Made by a program: the position numbers and the translations under genes. 64,000 nucleotides of DNA. Origin: Gammaproteobacteria bacterium (GTDB lineage Bacteria > Pseudomonadota > Gammaproteobacteria > HK1). Of the stretch, positions 27,938 to 36,509 are shown piece after piece. Where the stretch lies: assembly GCA_009937425.1 (NCBI GenBank), contig JAACFO010000010.1, positions 1-64,000 of the forward strand. The letters run 5' to 3'. Below the pieces are notes generated by a model. It saw only the letters and a list, made by a program, of their open reading frames with translations, was not told where the DNA came from and ran no database searches. Position 1 is the stretch's first letter. Every line of letters starts with the position of its first letter.

Positions 27938-28138
27938 TCAGTCGTACTCTGCCATCAATTCCCAATGGTCCCACACGCACTGGTCTTTGGCCGCTTTCGG
28001 ATCAGGCGCCGTCTCTGCCTTCACCAGGCACGCTTTGAAGATTGGCAGTTGACCGGAAGCCTGTGCCGGCGCGACAGCAGTGGCAAGAACGCCCGCGGTC
28101 ATGAGAACCGCCGCGATTTTAGTCGTATTTTTCATCAT
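27938..28138 (-). CDS. small secreted protein, 66 aa
   Basis: Start taken at the MMKN pair because it gives a clean signal peptide (KIAAVLMTAGVLATAVAPAQA) that ends in AQA before SGQ. The mature part is only ~39 residues, with two cysteines (37 and 54) that could form a disulfide, and an acidic tail WELMAEYD. No family recognised. It is divergent from the 85-aa gene at 28239. Confidence 0.6.
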   Translation of the reverse strand: MMKNTTKIAAVLMTAGVLATAVAPAQASGQLPIFKACLVKAETAPDPKAAKDQCVWDHWELMAEYD

Positions 28139-28238
28139 CGTGGGTTCCGTCCGGGTAATGACGTGGAGTGGATAATATCGCACACTCACGACTCTGACCC
28201 TGGCTCGTCGCCCGGAGTTCCCGGCAGAGGACCGCGTC

Positions 28239-28496
28239 ATGTGGAAAAGAGTGAGCAGCTACGGCGACGACTATGTGCCGCGCTCCCTGTTCGAGCAGCA
28301 AATCGTTCTGCAGAACTGGCACTACGAATGGAGTGGCGGGGAGCCCGATCCCGGACAACTCCCCGAAGGTTACAAGCAACTGGCACACGACAAGGCCCGT
28401 GCCCGGCGAACCCTGCAATCCGGCGACAAGCTGATCCGGGGCGTAATCTGGGTGCTCGCCGCCTGTGTGGCGGTGCTCGTGGCGGGCTCTATCTGA
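28239..28496 (+). CDS. small membrane protein, 85 aa
   Basis: A polar N-terminal two-thirds with several Tyr and Trp, a basic helix (KARARRTLQSGDKLIRG), and one C-terminal membrane span at residues ~67-84 (VIWVLAACVAVLVAG). It would be tail-anchored in the inner membrane with the N-terminal part in the cytoplasm. Start ATG with GAGGACCG before it. No family recognised. It converges with lexA, six bases apart. Confidence 0.6.
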   Translation: MWKRVSSYGDDYVPRSLFEQQIVLQNWHYEWSGGEPDPGQLPEGYKQLAHDKARARRTLQSGDKLIRGVIWVLAACVAVLVAGSI

Positions 28497-28502
28497 TTCG
28501 GC

Positions 28503-29117
28503 TTATCGATACGAACGCATCTGACCCACCACCACGCCTTGGATGGTGACCCGCTCCGGCGGCATGGCGATTGCCTTCATGTCGCAATTCGCCGGTGCCA
28601 GCACCACCTCGTGGGGACGCTGATAGATGCGCTTCAGGGTTGCATCCATGCCGTCGATAAGGGCGACCACGATTTCACCGTTGCGCGCATAGCCCCTGCT
28701 TTCGATGACCACGCAGTCGCCATCCAGAATGCCGTCCTCGATCATCGAATCGCCTTTCACCCGCAGCACGTAGCAGGACTTGTCTGTGCGCAGGTGCGCG
28801 GGCACGTCCATCTGCTCCGGCACCTCGACCGCTTCGATGGGACGGCCGGCCGCGATGCTTCCCAGCAGCGCCAGCTGGGTAGGCTCGCGCTCGGCGGGGA
28901 TGCGTACACGCACGCCACGCTGCTTGCCGTTCATGGGCTCCACCAGGCCGGTGTCGATGAGAGCCTTCACGTGGGTGTGCATGGACCCCCGGGAGCGCAG
29001 TCCCAACCGGTCGCATAGTTCGTCCAGGGTGGGCGGCGGATCGCCTGCCGCGTCGCGGGCCAGAAGGTGGTCGTAGATGCTCTGCTGGCGCCGAGTGAGT
29101 GTGACGGCGCCGGTCAT
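28503..29117 (-). CDS. lexA: LexA-family SOS repressor
   Basis: 204 aa. The winged-helix DNA-binding domain (TLDELCDRLGLRSRGSMHTH) is followed by an S24 autoprotease domain: cleavage site Ala90-Gly91 in SIAAGRPIEA, catalytic Ser124 in VKGDSMIEDG and Lys162 in DATLKRIYQ. It represses DNA-damage genes until RecA filaments stimulate self-cleavage. The start ATG overlaps the stop of an upstream 56-codon ORF (TTATGA), so it is translated from that operon; it has no strong ribosome site of its own. The palindrome at 29321-29356 is very probably its operator, making the pair self-regulated. Confidence 0.92.
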   Translation of the reverse strand: MTGAVTLTRRQQSIYDHLLARDAAGDPPPTLDELCDRLGLRSRGSMHTHVKALIDTGLVEPMNGKQRGVRVRIPAEREPTQLALLGSIAAGRPIEAVEVPEQMDVPAHLRTDKSCYVLRVKGDSMIEDGILDGDCVVIESRGYARNGEIVVALIDGMDATLKRIYQRPHEVVLAPANCDMKAIAMPPERVTIQGVVVGQMRSYR

Positions 29118-29284
29118 AACGGCGGGATCGCGCTCATGACGTTGAGAAAGGTGAGGGCGGCTATTACGGCGATCAGCGGCCACACCGGTGATGCGAGAGT
29201 CGCTGGCCGGTTCTGGCTGCGCATGATGATCGCTACCCGGTGACGGACCTGGTCGTGCATGAAGTACGGGCTCTGACGGGTCAT
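29114..29284 (-). CDS. 56-aa single-span membrane protein, first gene of the lexA operon
   Basis: Not described by any family I know. ATG at 29284 follows a consensus ribosome site, AAGGAGG, ten bases upstream, much stronger than that of lexA. The product starts MTRQSPYFMHDQVRHRVAII, then a short linker (SQNRPATLASPVW) and one membrane span, residues ~36-52 (PLIAVIAALTFLNVMSA), ending IPPL. The basic N-terminus should stay in the cytoplasm, leaving almost nothing outside. Its stop overlaps the lexA start (ATGA), and it lies 36 bases behind a palindrome with two SOS-box-like halves. SOS-induced division inhibitors such as SidA of Caulobacter and YneA of Bacillus are also tiny one-span proteins; a similar job is inferred, not shown. 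Confidence 0.72.
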   Translation of the reverse strand: MTRQSPYFMHDQVRHRVAIIMRSQNRPATLASPVWPLIAVIAALTFLNVMSAIPPL

Positions 29285-29320
29285 GGTCGGGATTCCTCCT
29301 TGGCGGGGATGCTGGCAGCT

Positions 29321-29356
29321 GGTTCTATATTCGTTCTATAGAACGAATATAGAACC
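29321..29356. promoter_or_regulatory. 36-bp perfect palindrome, probable double LexA operator
   Basis: The left half is GGTTCTATATTCGTTCTA and the right half is its exact reverse complement. Each half carries an SOS box of the GTTC-N7-GTTC kind (GTTC-TATATTC-GTTC at left; GAAC-GAATATA-GAAC at right), meeting in the middle as GTTCTATAGAAC. It lies 36 bases before the small membrane protein/lexA operon and after the end of the TAXI gene at 29398. A second function as terminator is unlikely since there is no T-run. Confidence 0.75.
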
Positions 29357-29397
29357 ATGCCCGGCTGCTGTCCAGGAGGAAGTGCCCGGCGCCGGCG

Positions 29398-30282
29398 CTA
29401 GCGGGGTGCGACGCGCTTCAGAATTGCGGGTTTGGCACGCCGGATGGCGTCCACCAGGTGGGTGTTTGCGTCGGAGTGCCGGGACGCCCAGCTTTGGCTG
29501 ATGAACAAAGTGGCACCAACGGTCAGCGTCTCGAGATCGCGCTTATTGGCTGCCAATTCCAGGGCCGGGTAGGTTCCGGCGGGGATTTTGCGAAATCGGT
29601 AGATGCGGTCTCCGGCGAAGCGCGCCTCGTCCAAGTCCGAGTCGTCCACGGGCACGATTCGCAGACTGTTGCCGGCGTCGTTGACCGCCGCGGAAAACGG
29701 CGAGCGCAATCCCGACACGAAGATCATGCAGGCGGCGGGGCCGGATTTCTGGATTTCGGCCAGCGCCTGCATGCCACCCACGGCCTGGGTGGCCACGGAT
29801 TCGTAACTCGGGTCCAGCAGGGTGAAGTAGCGCCATGTAGCGGCGCTGCCGCTGTCCGGCTCTCCTATCAGAACGGTGTGTCGGGAGCGGTCAGCGGACA
29901 GATCCTCGATACTGGTTATGCCCGTATCCCGCCGGCAGACCAGATGCGCGAATTCCTCGTAGAGGTAGTTGGGCCGCGTTAATTCCAGGCGCTTGTGGCG
30001 GTTCGCTTCCTGATAGACGAGATAGGCGTCGAGCTGCACGATGGCCGCATCGCATTCACCCCGGGCAAGGCGCTTCAGGTTGTCGACGGACCCGGCAGTC
30101 TCGATTAGATCCAGACTGAGCCTGTCGGCATTGATGCGCGAGCGGATCTCCTCGCCGGCGGCGTAGTAATTGCCGTCGGCGCGTGCGGTGCAGAGCGACA
30201 GGCTGTCCGCGTGCGCCGTGGAGGCGCTGAGGCAGGCGAGTATGGCCAGCCGTCGGCTCCAAGCGAGCATTTGCGAAGTCAT
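29398..30282 (-). CDS. TAXI-family TRAP solute-binding protein, orphan
   Basis: 294 aa with a signal peptide to about residue 25 (AWSRRLAILACLSASTAHA). It has the TAXI layout: LSLCTARADGNYYAAGEEIRS, AGSVDNLKRLARGECDAAIV, IGEPDSGSAATWR. It should bind a small carboxylate or related ligand in the periplasm. No TRAP permease gene is adjacent; the nearest is at 61352 with its own two binding proteins, so this one either serves a permease elsewhere or acts as a sensor component. Confidence 0.82.
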   Translation of the reverse strand: MTSQMLAWSRRLAILACLSASTAHADSLSLCTARADGNYYAAGEEIRSRINADRLSLDLIETAGSVDNLKRLARGECDAAIVQLDAYLVYQEANRHKRLELTRPNYLYEEFAHLVCRRDTGITSIEDLSADRSRHTVLIGEPDSGSAATWRYFTLLDPSYESVATQAVGGMQALAEIQKSGPAACMIFVSGLRSPFSAAVNDAGNSLRIVPVDDSDLDEARFAGDRIYRFRKIPAGTYPALELAANKRDLETLTVGATLFISQSWASRHSDANTHLVDAIRRAKPAILKRVAPR

Positions 30283-30370
30283 AAGCGGATCCCGGTGTAG
30301 GGCGGCGACCGGGCATGAGTCTATGTCGGGTGCCGTGGAGGCACAACCTCGCGCTCAGGCTTTGAATTCC

Positions 30371-31210
30371 TCAATCATGCGGGCCGCTGCGAATCTCGGC
30401 TCTGGTCATGGGATCGCCGTGAATGGGAACACCGTTTCGAATGCTCGTGAGGTGCAGGGTAAGGCTGATTCCCGGCATTTCGGTCTTCAAGTAAACGAGA
30501 ATGCGGCGGGGATCGTCGCTCAGGTGGAGTTCTGCCTTGCCGCCCTCGCTGAACAGTCCCTTGGTGCGAATGATCGGTTGCACGACGATTGTTTTGAACG
30601 TTCCTGCAGGAACCACGCGCTGGTCGCGGCGCAGCACCTTGACGATGACCGGATTGCCCGATTCTTTGAAGTAGCGATTGAAACTGTACTGCTTGCCGAC
30701 CTCGAGCTTCAGGGAGCGCGCAAAGTAGATGAATGAAAGATCGTCCAATGGCAACGGCGTCGCCAGGACCCCTTCCTCATTGTTGTCGGTCCGTTTCCAG
30801 CGGCGTTGCTCGGGAAAAAACTGGAACTCCCGGAAACGTGTGTAATGTCCTTCGTGCTGGTCCTGTATGAAGCGCAGGCTTACCAGCCGTTCGATGTCGA
30901 TCCACGATTTAAACTTGGTATCCACCTTGAAAAACGGAATTCCGCCCTTGATGCGCCATTCGAGCCGGTAGGTGGATATCCCCCGGGTAGCTTCGATGGC
31001 GGGAAGCTGCATGGAGCTTTCGCCGATGGTGAAAATTCCCAGCATGACTTTGTAGGTAAGCACTTCGCCGGGGCCGAAGGGGACCCGCATGGCGGAGGCG
31101 TACTCGTGACCATCGGAATTGTCGGTCGCGTTCGGATCGGCGCCTGCACCGGCGGCCGGGGACATGGGCAATACCGCCCACAGGCAAAGTAAAAAGATCA
31201 ATCGAAGCAT
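30371..31210 (-). CDS. DUF3108 periplasmic protein
   Basis: 279 aa. Signal peptide MLRLIFLLCLWAVLPMSPAAG. The mature part is beta-rich and matches DUF3108: VPFGPGEVLTYKVMLGIFTI near the start, FKSWIDIERLVSLRF in the middle, VPAGTFKTIVVQP and a closing ISLTLHLTSI. These proteins are found in many Proteobacteria and are thought to be envelope or outer-membrane associated; no activity is established. Confidence 0.82.
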   Translation of the reverse strand: MLRLIFLLCLWAVLPMSPAAGAGADPNATDNSDGHEYASAMRVPFGPGEVLTYKVMLGIFTIGESSMQLPAIEATRGISTYRLEWRIKGGIPFFKVDTKFKSWIDIERLVSLRFIQDQHEGHYTRFREFQFFPEQRRWKRTDNNEEGVLATPLPLDDLSFIYFARSLKLEVGKQYSFNRYFKESGNPVIVKVLRRDQRVVPAGTFKTIVVQPIIRTKGLFSEGGKAELHLSDDPRRILVYLKTEMPGISLTLHLTSIRNGVPIHGDPMTRAEIRSGPHD

Positions 31211-31602
31211 GGCTGTTGTTCGTCTCCGCGTAACCGGGTAGCGTATCAGCTAATGCCGCTGGTGCCATCGGAACGCGTCTATCGGTAATGTGGCGAACAT
31301 AGCAGGGTGATCATGAACCCTTGCTGAACACCTGCATGGCCGGATTCCATCAATCCCGGGAGCGGGCAATGCCGGGTTCCTGGACCTTCTCCAGCCTCGG
31401 GAAAGAGGGGCGCGCCCAGTTCGTCGCCGAGAGTGGCACCTTTGATCTGGCGTTTTTCCCGGGATTGGTCCTCGACCCCATGGGAATTTAAAGGAACTTG
31501 GAAGCCAACACGTTCAATTCTTTGAAATTATGGACTTTTTCGATAAATAGAGTACACTGTTTGGGACTTTGCACTGGTTCCATTTGCAACAGGAGATCCT
31601 TG
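31211..31602. other. 392-bp gap; possible 51-codon ORF
   Basis: Lies between divergent genes. An ORF from ATG 31336 to TAA 31491 (51 aa, MAGFHQSRERAMPG..., ending LVLDPMGI) has ordinary codon use but no ribosome site, so I list it only here. TTGAAA at 31521 with an AT-rich stretch downstream may be part of the promoter for the SYLF gene. Confidence 0.35.
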
Positions 31603-32292
31603 ATGTATCCAGTCAAACACTTCGCTCTGACGGCATTGATGGCAATTGTCGGGTTCAGCGTGCCGGCATCTGCCGCAGATTACAGTGAGGCCGACGCTGC
31701 CCAGAAGGTTGTCAACGAGGCCGTCGATACCCTCGAGAACTTTCAGTTGGATTCGAAACAGGCCTGGTTCAGGCAGAACGTGTCCAAGGCACGCGCACTG
31801 TTCATCATCCCCCGCCTCGGTAAAGGCGGCTTCATCTTCGCCGGGTCCGGTGGCCGCGGCTTGGTGGTAGCGCGGGACAAGGAGACCGGTGGTTGGAGCC
31901 AACCCGCGTTCTACACCGTGGGATCGGCCAGTATCGGCCTGCAGGCTGGAGCCCAGGAATCCGAGGTGATTTATCTCGTCATGTCGGATGTCGGTATGAA
32001 GGCGCTGATGGGAACCAAGTTTCAGTTGGGCGCCGATGGCACCCTGACAACGGGTCCCATAGGCATGGGTGCACAGGCTGCCACCCGCGACATCTTGTCG
32101 TTTTCACGAGGTGTGGGTTTGTTTGGCGGCATCAGCGCCGAAGGCACGGTGATCCAACCCGACTTGAAGCGCAACGAGGCCTACTACGGCCAAATCGTAT
32201 CTCCAACGGAAATTCTGCTGCGGCATTCGGTGCAGAACGCCGATACCGGATTATTGATAGCAAAGGTATCCTCCACGGCGGCAGCTAAATAG
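31603..32292 (+). CDS. SYLF (Ysc84) domain lipid-binding protein, secreted
   Basis: 229 aa from ATG 31603 with AACAGGAGATCCTTG before it; a longer frame upstream is not used. Signal peptide MYPVKHFALTALMAIVGF...ASA. The SYLF fold shows SKARALFIIPRLGKGGFIFA, GRGLVVARDKETGGWSQPAF and the GASIGLQAGAQ-like VGSASIGLQAGAQESEVIYL. SYLF domains bind phosphoinositides in eukaryotes and anionic lipids elsewhere; in bacteria the role is unclear but envelope lipid binding is likely. A GC-rich hairpin follows the gene. Confidence 0.88.
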   Translation: MYPVKHFALTALMAIVGFSVPASAADYSEADAAQKVVNEAVDTLENFQLDSKQAWFRQNVSKARALFIIPRLGKGGFIFAGSGGRGLVVARDKETGGWSQPAFYTVGSASIGLQAGAQESEVIYLVMSDVGMKALMGTKFQLGADGTLTTGPIGMGAQAATRDILSFSRGVGLFGGISAEGTVIQPDLKRNEAYYGQIVSPTEILLRHSVQNADTGLLIAKVSSTAAAK

Positions 32293-32311
32293 CGTTACCG
32301 GTCGTCTATCA

Positions 32312-32337
32312 GGTCCGCCGGCGCCAGCCGGCGGGCC
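32312..32337 (+). terminator. hairpin after the SYLF gene
   Basis: GGTCCGCCGGC pairs with GCCGGCGGGCC across a GCCA loop (11 pairs, one G-T). Only TGGGTTT follows, so its termination strength is uncertain. Confidence 0.45.
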
Positions 32338-32492
32338 TGGGTTTAGTCAGGTAATCGTTTCACGATCCATGGGCGTCGCCATGACGCCGACGTCACAAAA
32401 AATCGCCTTCGAGTCCGCCGTGCTCGGCAATTTACCCATTTCAGTACCCGGGCTAAGATGCAGCCTCCCCATCGACGGTCTTTGGAGGTCTC

Positions 32493-33725
32493 ATGTCCCT
32501 GGTGCTTTTTCGTAACGGCGGGTTGTTCGACGGTCTCGCAGCGGAAATCCGTGGCGGCATGGAAGTGTTGGTGGAGAACGACCGCATCAAGGAGGTCTCC
32601 GACACGCCCATAGCCGCCGGCGACGCCCGCGTCGTCGATCTCGGCGGCCGCACGCTGATGCCCGGGTTGATCGACGCGCACTTTCACGCGGTGGCGGCGC
32701 ACCCGAACATCAGCCAGGTGGAGAATATGCCGCCGTCGCTGATCGCTCAGTACTCCCGGGGTTTTCTGGAAGCCTCTGTGGGGCGCGGATTTACCACCAT
32801 TCGCGATGCCGGCGGCGCAGACTACGGGCTCGCGAGGGCCATCGAAACGGGCCTCATCGCCGGCCCGCGGCTGTTCTATTCAGGCCGCGCCCTGTCCCAG
32901 ACCGGTGGACATGGTGACTTTCGGCCCTACGAGCAGGGCCACGCCCTGTGCTCCTGCGGACTCGGGGCAAGGGTATTTTCCCGCATCGTGGACGGCGTAG
33001 CCGAGGTTCGCAGGGCGGCCCGGGATGAGCTGCGCAAGGGTGCTGCCCAGATCAAGATCATGGCCTCGGGAGGCGTTGCCTCGCCCAGCGACCCGGCCTG
33101 GGTTCTACAGTTCTCCGAAGAGGAGATCCGTGCCGTCGTCTGGGAAGCGCATTCGTGGCGCACCTATGTCATGGCCCATGCCTACACGCCCCAGGCTATC
33201 CGCCGGTGCGTCGAGTACGGCGTGCGTTCCATCGAGCACGGCAATTTAATCGATGCAGAAACAGCCGCTTATGTGGCCGAGCAGGGAGCATTCGTGGTGC
33301 CGACCCTGTGCACTTACGATGCCCTGTCCAAGCACGGGCCGGCGCTGGGCTTTCCCAAGGTAAGCCTGGAGAAAGTGGATTCGGTGCGTACGGCGGGCCT
33401 CGAGGCCCTGGAGCTGTTGCGCGCCGCTGGCGTCAAGATCGGGTTCGGCACCGATTTGCTGGGGGCCATGCATGAGCACCAGCTGTCGGAGTTCGCCATC
33501 CGGGCGCAGGTGCTGCCGGCGGCGGACATTCTGCGCCAGGCCACCTCCATCAACGCCGAACTGCTCAATCGCAGCGGCGATCTCGGCGTGGTCGCTGCGG
33601 GGGCGCTGGCGGACCTGATCGTCGTAGACGGCGACCCGGTAGCCGACATCGGCCTGCTCTCGGGCCAGGGCGAGGCCGTGCTCATGGTCATGAAGGGTGG
33701 GGCTGTTTATAAAGACCTGATGTAG
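32493..33725 (+). CDS. cytoplasmic metal-dependent amidohydrolase
   Basis: 410 aa, no signal peptide; GGAGGTCTC precedes the ATG. Metal ligands in order: GLIDAHFHAVAA, AAQIKIMASGGV, VMAHAYTPQA, SIEHGNLID and IGFGTDLLG. Same subfamily as the enzymes at 15640 and 41326 but diverged from both. Substrates of this subgroup include dipeptides and lactams. Directly followed by a complete oligopeptide-type ABC importer (138 bases to the binding-protein start), so it probably hydrolyses what that importer brings in. Confidence 0.87.
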   Translation: MSLVLFRNGGLFDGLAAEIRGGMEVLVENDRIKEVSDTPIAAGDARVVDLGGRTLMPGLIDAHFHAVAAHPNISQVENMPPSLIAQYSRGFLEASVGRGFTTIRDAGGADYGLARAIETGLIAGPRLFYSGRALSQTGGHGDFRPYEQGHALCSCGLGARVFSRIVDGVAEVRRAARDELRKGAAQIKIMASGGVASPSDPAWVLQFSEEEIRAVVWEAHSWRTYVMAHAYTPQAIRRCVEYGVRSIEHGNLIDAETAAYVAEQGAFVVPTLCTYDALSKHGPALGFPKVSLEKVDSVRTAGLEALELLRAAGVKIGFGTDLLGAMHEHQLSEFAIRAQVLPAADILRQATSINAELLNRSGDLGVVAAGALADLIVVDGDPVADIGLLSGQGEAVLMVMKGGAVYKDLM

Positions 33726-33863
33726 CGGGCGTTTCTCGCCGGAGATCTCCCGGTTTGCTTGCCAGGCTCCGCCGAGTAAGGTGAAATGGGCGCAGCTTTG
33801 GTTCTGGACACCCCGTCCGGCCGAGCCCTGTTTCAACAATTCCAAAGAAATCTGGAGGGGCTG

Positions 33864-35444
33864 ATGAATAAGAAGATATTTCCCGTAATCCTGATGGTAT
33901 TGGCGTACGTGGTCGGTGTGACCGCGCAGGCCAAGGAGTTCCGTTATTCGACCTCGGGCGACGTTCTGGGCCTGGATCCCTACACCAATAACGAGGGCCC
34001 TAACAATACGATGAAGAACAACTTCTATGAGGGGTTGATTCACCGTTCCTATGATTTGTCGTTGCACCCGGCATTAGCGACGGATTGGAAACAAACCGAC
34101 CCGCTGACTTGGCGATTTAACTTGCGCAAGGGCGTGAAATTTCATAACGGCAATCCCTTCACGGCAGACGACATCCTGACCTCACTGAAGCGCATCCGCC
34201 ATCCAGCATCCAATATGACGTTCGTGGTCACGTCCATCGACAAGATCGTCAAGGTCGACGATCACACCATCGACATCGTCACCAAGCAGCCCGATCCAAC
34301 GCTGCTCCTGAACCTTCCCAACTTCTGGATAATGGACAAAGAGTGGTTGGAGGCGAACGATGCCATGGAAATTCAGGAAGGCGCGGTTGTCAGCACATTC
34401 GCCAACCTGAACGTCAACGGAACTGGACCCTTCATGTTGGTCGAGTGGGTTCCTGACACGCGCACAGTTCTGGTGCCGAATCCTAACTGGTGGAATACGC
34501 CACGGCACAACCTGACCAAGGCGATCTTCCAGCCCATTGGTAACGCTTCCACGCGAGTGGCGGCACTGCTCTCGGGTGATATCGATCTCATGTACCCGGT
34601 GCCGTTGCAGGATATCGCGCGGCTGGAAAGCACGCCGGGCGTGTCCGCTCTGCAAGGTCCTGAGTTGCGCACCATCTTTCTCGGCTTCGATCAACATCGT
34701 AAGGAAATGATGGATATGCCGGGCAGCGGCAAGAACCCGTTCCTGGACGTGCGCGTGCGCAAGGCCTTCTATCAGGCCATCGACATCGAGGCCATCCACC
34801 GTGTGGTCATGCGCAAGGCATCGAAGCCGACGGGCCTGATGATCGCCGAGGGGATTAATGGCTTTCAGCCGGACATGAACAAGCGCTTCCCCTATGACCC
34901 GGCAGCTTCCAGGAAGCTTCTGGCGGACGCCGGTTATGCCCAGGGATTCTCGGTTACCTTCGATTGCCCCAATGATCGTTATGTTAACGACGAGGCGATT
35001 TGTCTGGCTGTGGTCCCGATGCTCAAGCGCATCGGCATCGACGCCAAGCTCAACGCACAGACGAAGTCGTTACACTTCGAAAAGATCGGCCGCAAGCAGG
35101 ACTACAACACGAGCTTCTATATGCTGGGCTGGACTCCCGGCAGCTATGACGCCCACAATCCTCTGGTGCAGCTGATGTCGCTGGACGGCGAGGGGCAGGG
35201 CACGTGGAATAGCGGCCGTTACTCGAATCCGCGCATCGAGGAGCTCACGGACCTGATCGGGGGCGAGACCGATGTCGACAAGCGTAATTCGATGATCAGG
35301 GAGGCCTTCAAGATCCACCAGGACGAAGTTGGCCACATTCCTCTTCACCAGCAGGCCCTCGCGTGGGGGATTGGTGCAAAGGTCAAGGAAGTCAAACAAC
35401 GACCTAATAACGACGTGGATCTGCGCTACGTCATAATGAAGTAG
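33864..35444 (+). CDS. peptide/oligopeptide-type ABC transporter substrate-binding protein
   Basis: 526 aa from ATG 33864 with GGAGGGG before it. Signal peptide MNKKIFPVILMVLAYVVG...QA. SBP family 5 pattern: SGDVLGLDPYTNNEGPNNTM, YEGLIHRSYDLSLHPALATD, WRFNLRKGVKFHNGNPFTAD, and a C-terminal VGHIPLHQQALAWGI. It should bind peptides, opines or other amide compounds in the periplasm and deliver them to the two permeases that follow. The gene is first in the importer operon and is followed by a hairpin at 35465. Confidence 0.9.
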   Translation: MNKKIFPVILMVLAYVVGVTAQAKEFRYSTSGDVLGLDPYTNNEGPNNTMKNNFYEGLIHRSYDLSLHPALATDWKQTDPLTWRFNLRKGVKFHNGNPFTADDILTSLKRIRHPASNMTFVVTSIDKIVKVDDHTIDIVTKQPDPTLLLNLPNFWIMDKEWLEANDAMEIQEGAVVSTFANLNVNGTGPFMLVEWVPDTRTVLVPNPNWWNTPRHNLTKAIFQPIGNASTRVAALLSGDIDLMYPVPLQDIARLESTPGVSALQGPELRTIFLGFDQHRKEMMDMPGSGKNPFLDVRVRKAFYQAIDIEAIHRVVMRKASKPTGLMIAEGINGFQPDMNKRFPYDPAASRKLLADAGYAQGFSVTFDCPNDRYVNDEAICLAVVPMLKRIGIDAKLNAQTKSLHFEKIGRKQDYNTSFYMLGWTPGSYDAHNPLVQLMSLDGEGQGTWNSGRYSNPRIEELTDLIGGETDVDKRNSMIREAFKIHQDEVGHIPLHQQALAWGIGAKVKEVKQRPNNDVDLRYVIMK

Positions 35445-35464
35445 TTCGATCGTTCTAACGTGAT

Positions 35465-35496
35465 TGCGGCCTGGATTCTGCGGAATCCGGGCCGCA
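35465..35496 (+). terminator. intra-operon hairpin after the binding-protein gene
   Basis: TGCGGCCTGGATTC pairs with GAATCCGGGCCGCA across TGCG (14 pairs, one G-T). No T-run follows, so it is more likely an mRNA-protecting stem that keeps binding protein made in excess over the permeases than a full stop. Confidence 0.5.
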
Positions 35497-35515
35497 CCGT
35501 TATCGAGTTTCATCG

Positions 35516-36499
35516 ATGCTCGCCTACATTATTCGCCGCCTGCTGCAATCCATCCTGGTGCTGCTTGCCGTGGGCTTCATCGCGTTCTCATTGTTCACTT
35601 TTGTCGGCGATCCGATCAATAACATGGTCGGTGTCGAGGCGACGGATGCCGAGCGCGAATGGGCGCGCAAGTCCCTGGGTCTCGACGATCCGTTCCCCGT
35701 GCAGTTCGCGCGCTTTGTCGGGCACGCTGTTCAGGGGGACTTTGGCCAGTCCTATCGCTTGTCCATTCCGGTAGAGACCGCCATTGGTGATAGACTGCCA
35801 GCGACGCTCGAGCTGGTGTTCGTGGCCGCCGTGCTGGCGCTCGCCATCGGCGTGCCCCTCGGTGTCTATACTGGTCTACACAGGGACGGCGCGATCTCAC
35901 GAATACTCCTGACCGCTTCGCTGGTAGGCATATCCTTACCGACCTTTTTGATCGGCATCATTCTGATCCTGGTTTTCTCCGTGTGGCTTGGTTGGTTGCC
36001 TTCCTTCGGGCGGGGCGCGACGGTCGATCTGTGGGGCTGGGAAAGCAACCTGGTTTCATGGGAAGGCTTCAAGTCCATTATTCTTCCCTCGGTGACGCTG
36101 TGTCTTTTCCAGCTGACGCTGCTCATGCGCCTGGTGCGGGCGGAAATGCTGGAAGTGCTGCGAACCGATTACATCAAATTCGCCCGCGCCCGCGGGCTGA
36201 CCAATCGCGCCGTCAATTTCGGGCATGCACTGAAGAATACCCTCGTGCCGGTGATCACCATCACCGGGTTGCAGATCGGCTCTCTGATCGCCTTCGCGAT
36301 CATCACCGAAACCGTCTTTCAGTGGCCGGGCATGGGGCTGCTGTTCCTGCAGGCGATCCAGTTCGTCGACATTCCCATAATGGCGGCCTATCTGTGTCTG
36401 GTGGCCTTCATCTTCGTGGTTATCAATTTGGTGGTGGATCTTCTCTACTACGCCATCGATCCCCGTCTGCGCCTCGAAGGCACCGGCCACGCGCACTGA
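35516..36499 (+). CDS. ABC importer permease, DppB/OppB-like
   Basis: 327 aa inner-membrane protein with about six spans, starting MLAYIIRRLLQSILVLLAVG as usual for DppB. The EAA loop that contacts the ATPase is RAEMLEVLRTDYIKFARARG. Partners: second permease at 36510 and ATPases at 37475 and 38493. Confidence 0.92.
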   Translation: MLAYIIRRLLQSILVLLAVGFIAFSLFTFVGDPINNMVGVEATDAEREWARKSLGLDDPFPVQFARFVGHAVQGDFGQSYRLSIPVETAIGDRLPATLELVFVAAVLALAIGVPLGVYTGLHRDGAISRILLTASLVGISLPTFLIGIILILVFSVWLGWLPSFGRGATVDLWGWESNLVSWEGFKSIILPSVTLCLFQLTLLMRLVRAEMLEVLRTDYIKFARARGLTNRAVNFGHALKNTLVPVITITGLQIGSLIAFAIITETVFQWPGMGLLFLQAIQFVDIPIMAAYLCLVAFIFVVINLVVDLLYYAIDPRLRLEGTGHAH

Positions 36500-36509
36500 G
36501 GAAACGCTG

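Noticed and set aside
29357-29400. Start codon directly after the LexA palindrome on the plus strand
   Set aside because: ATG 29357 opens only 14 codons before a stop and has no ribosome site, so the palindrome most likely serves the minus-strand operon only.
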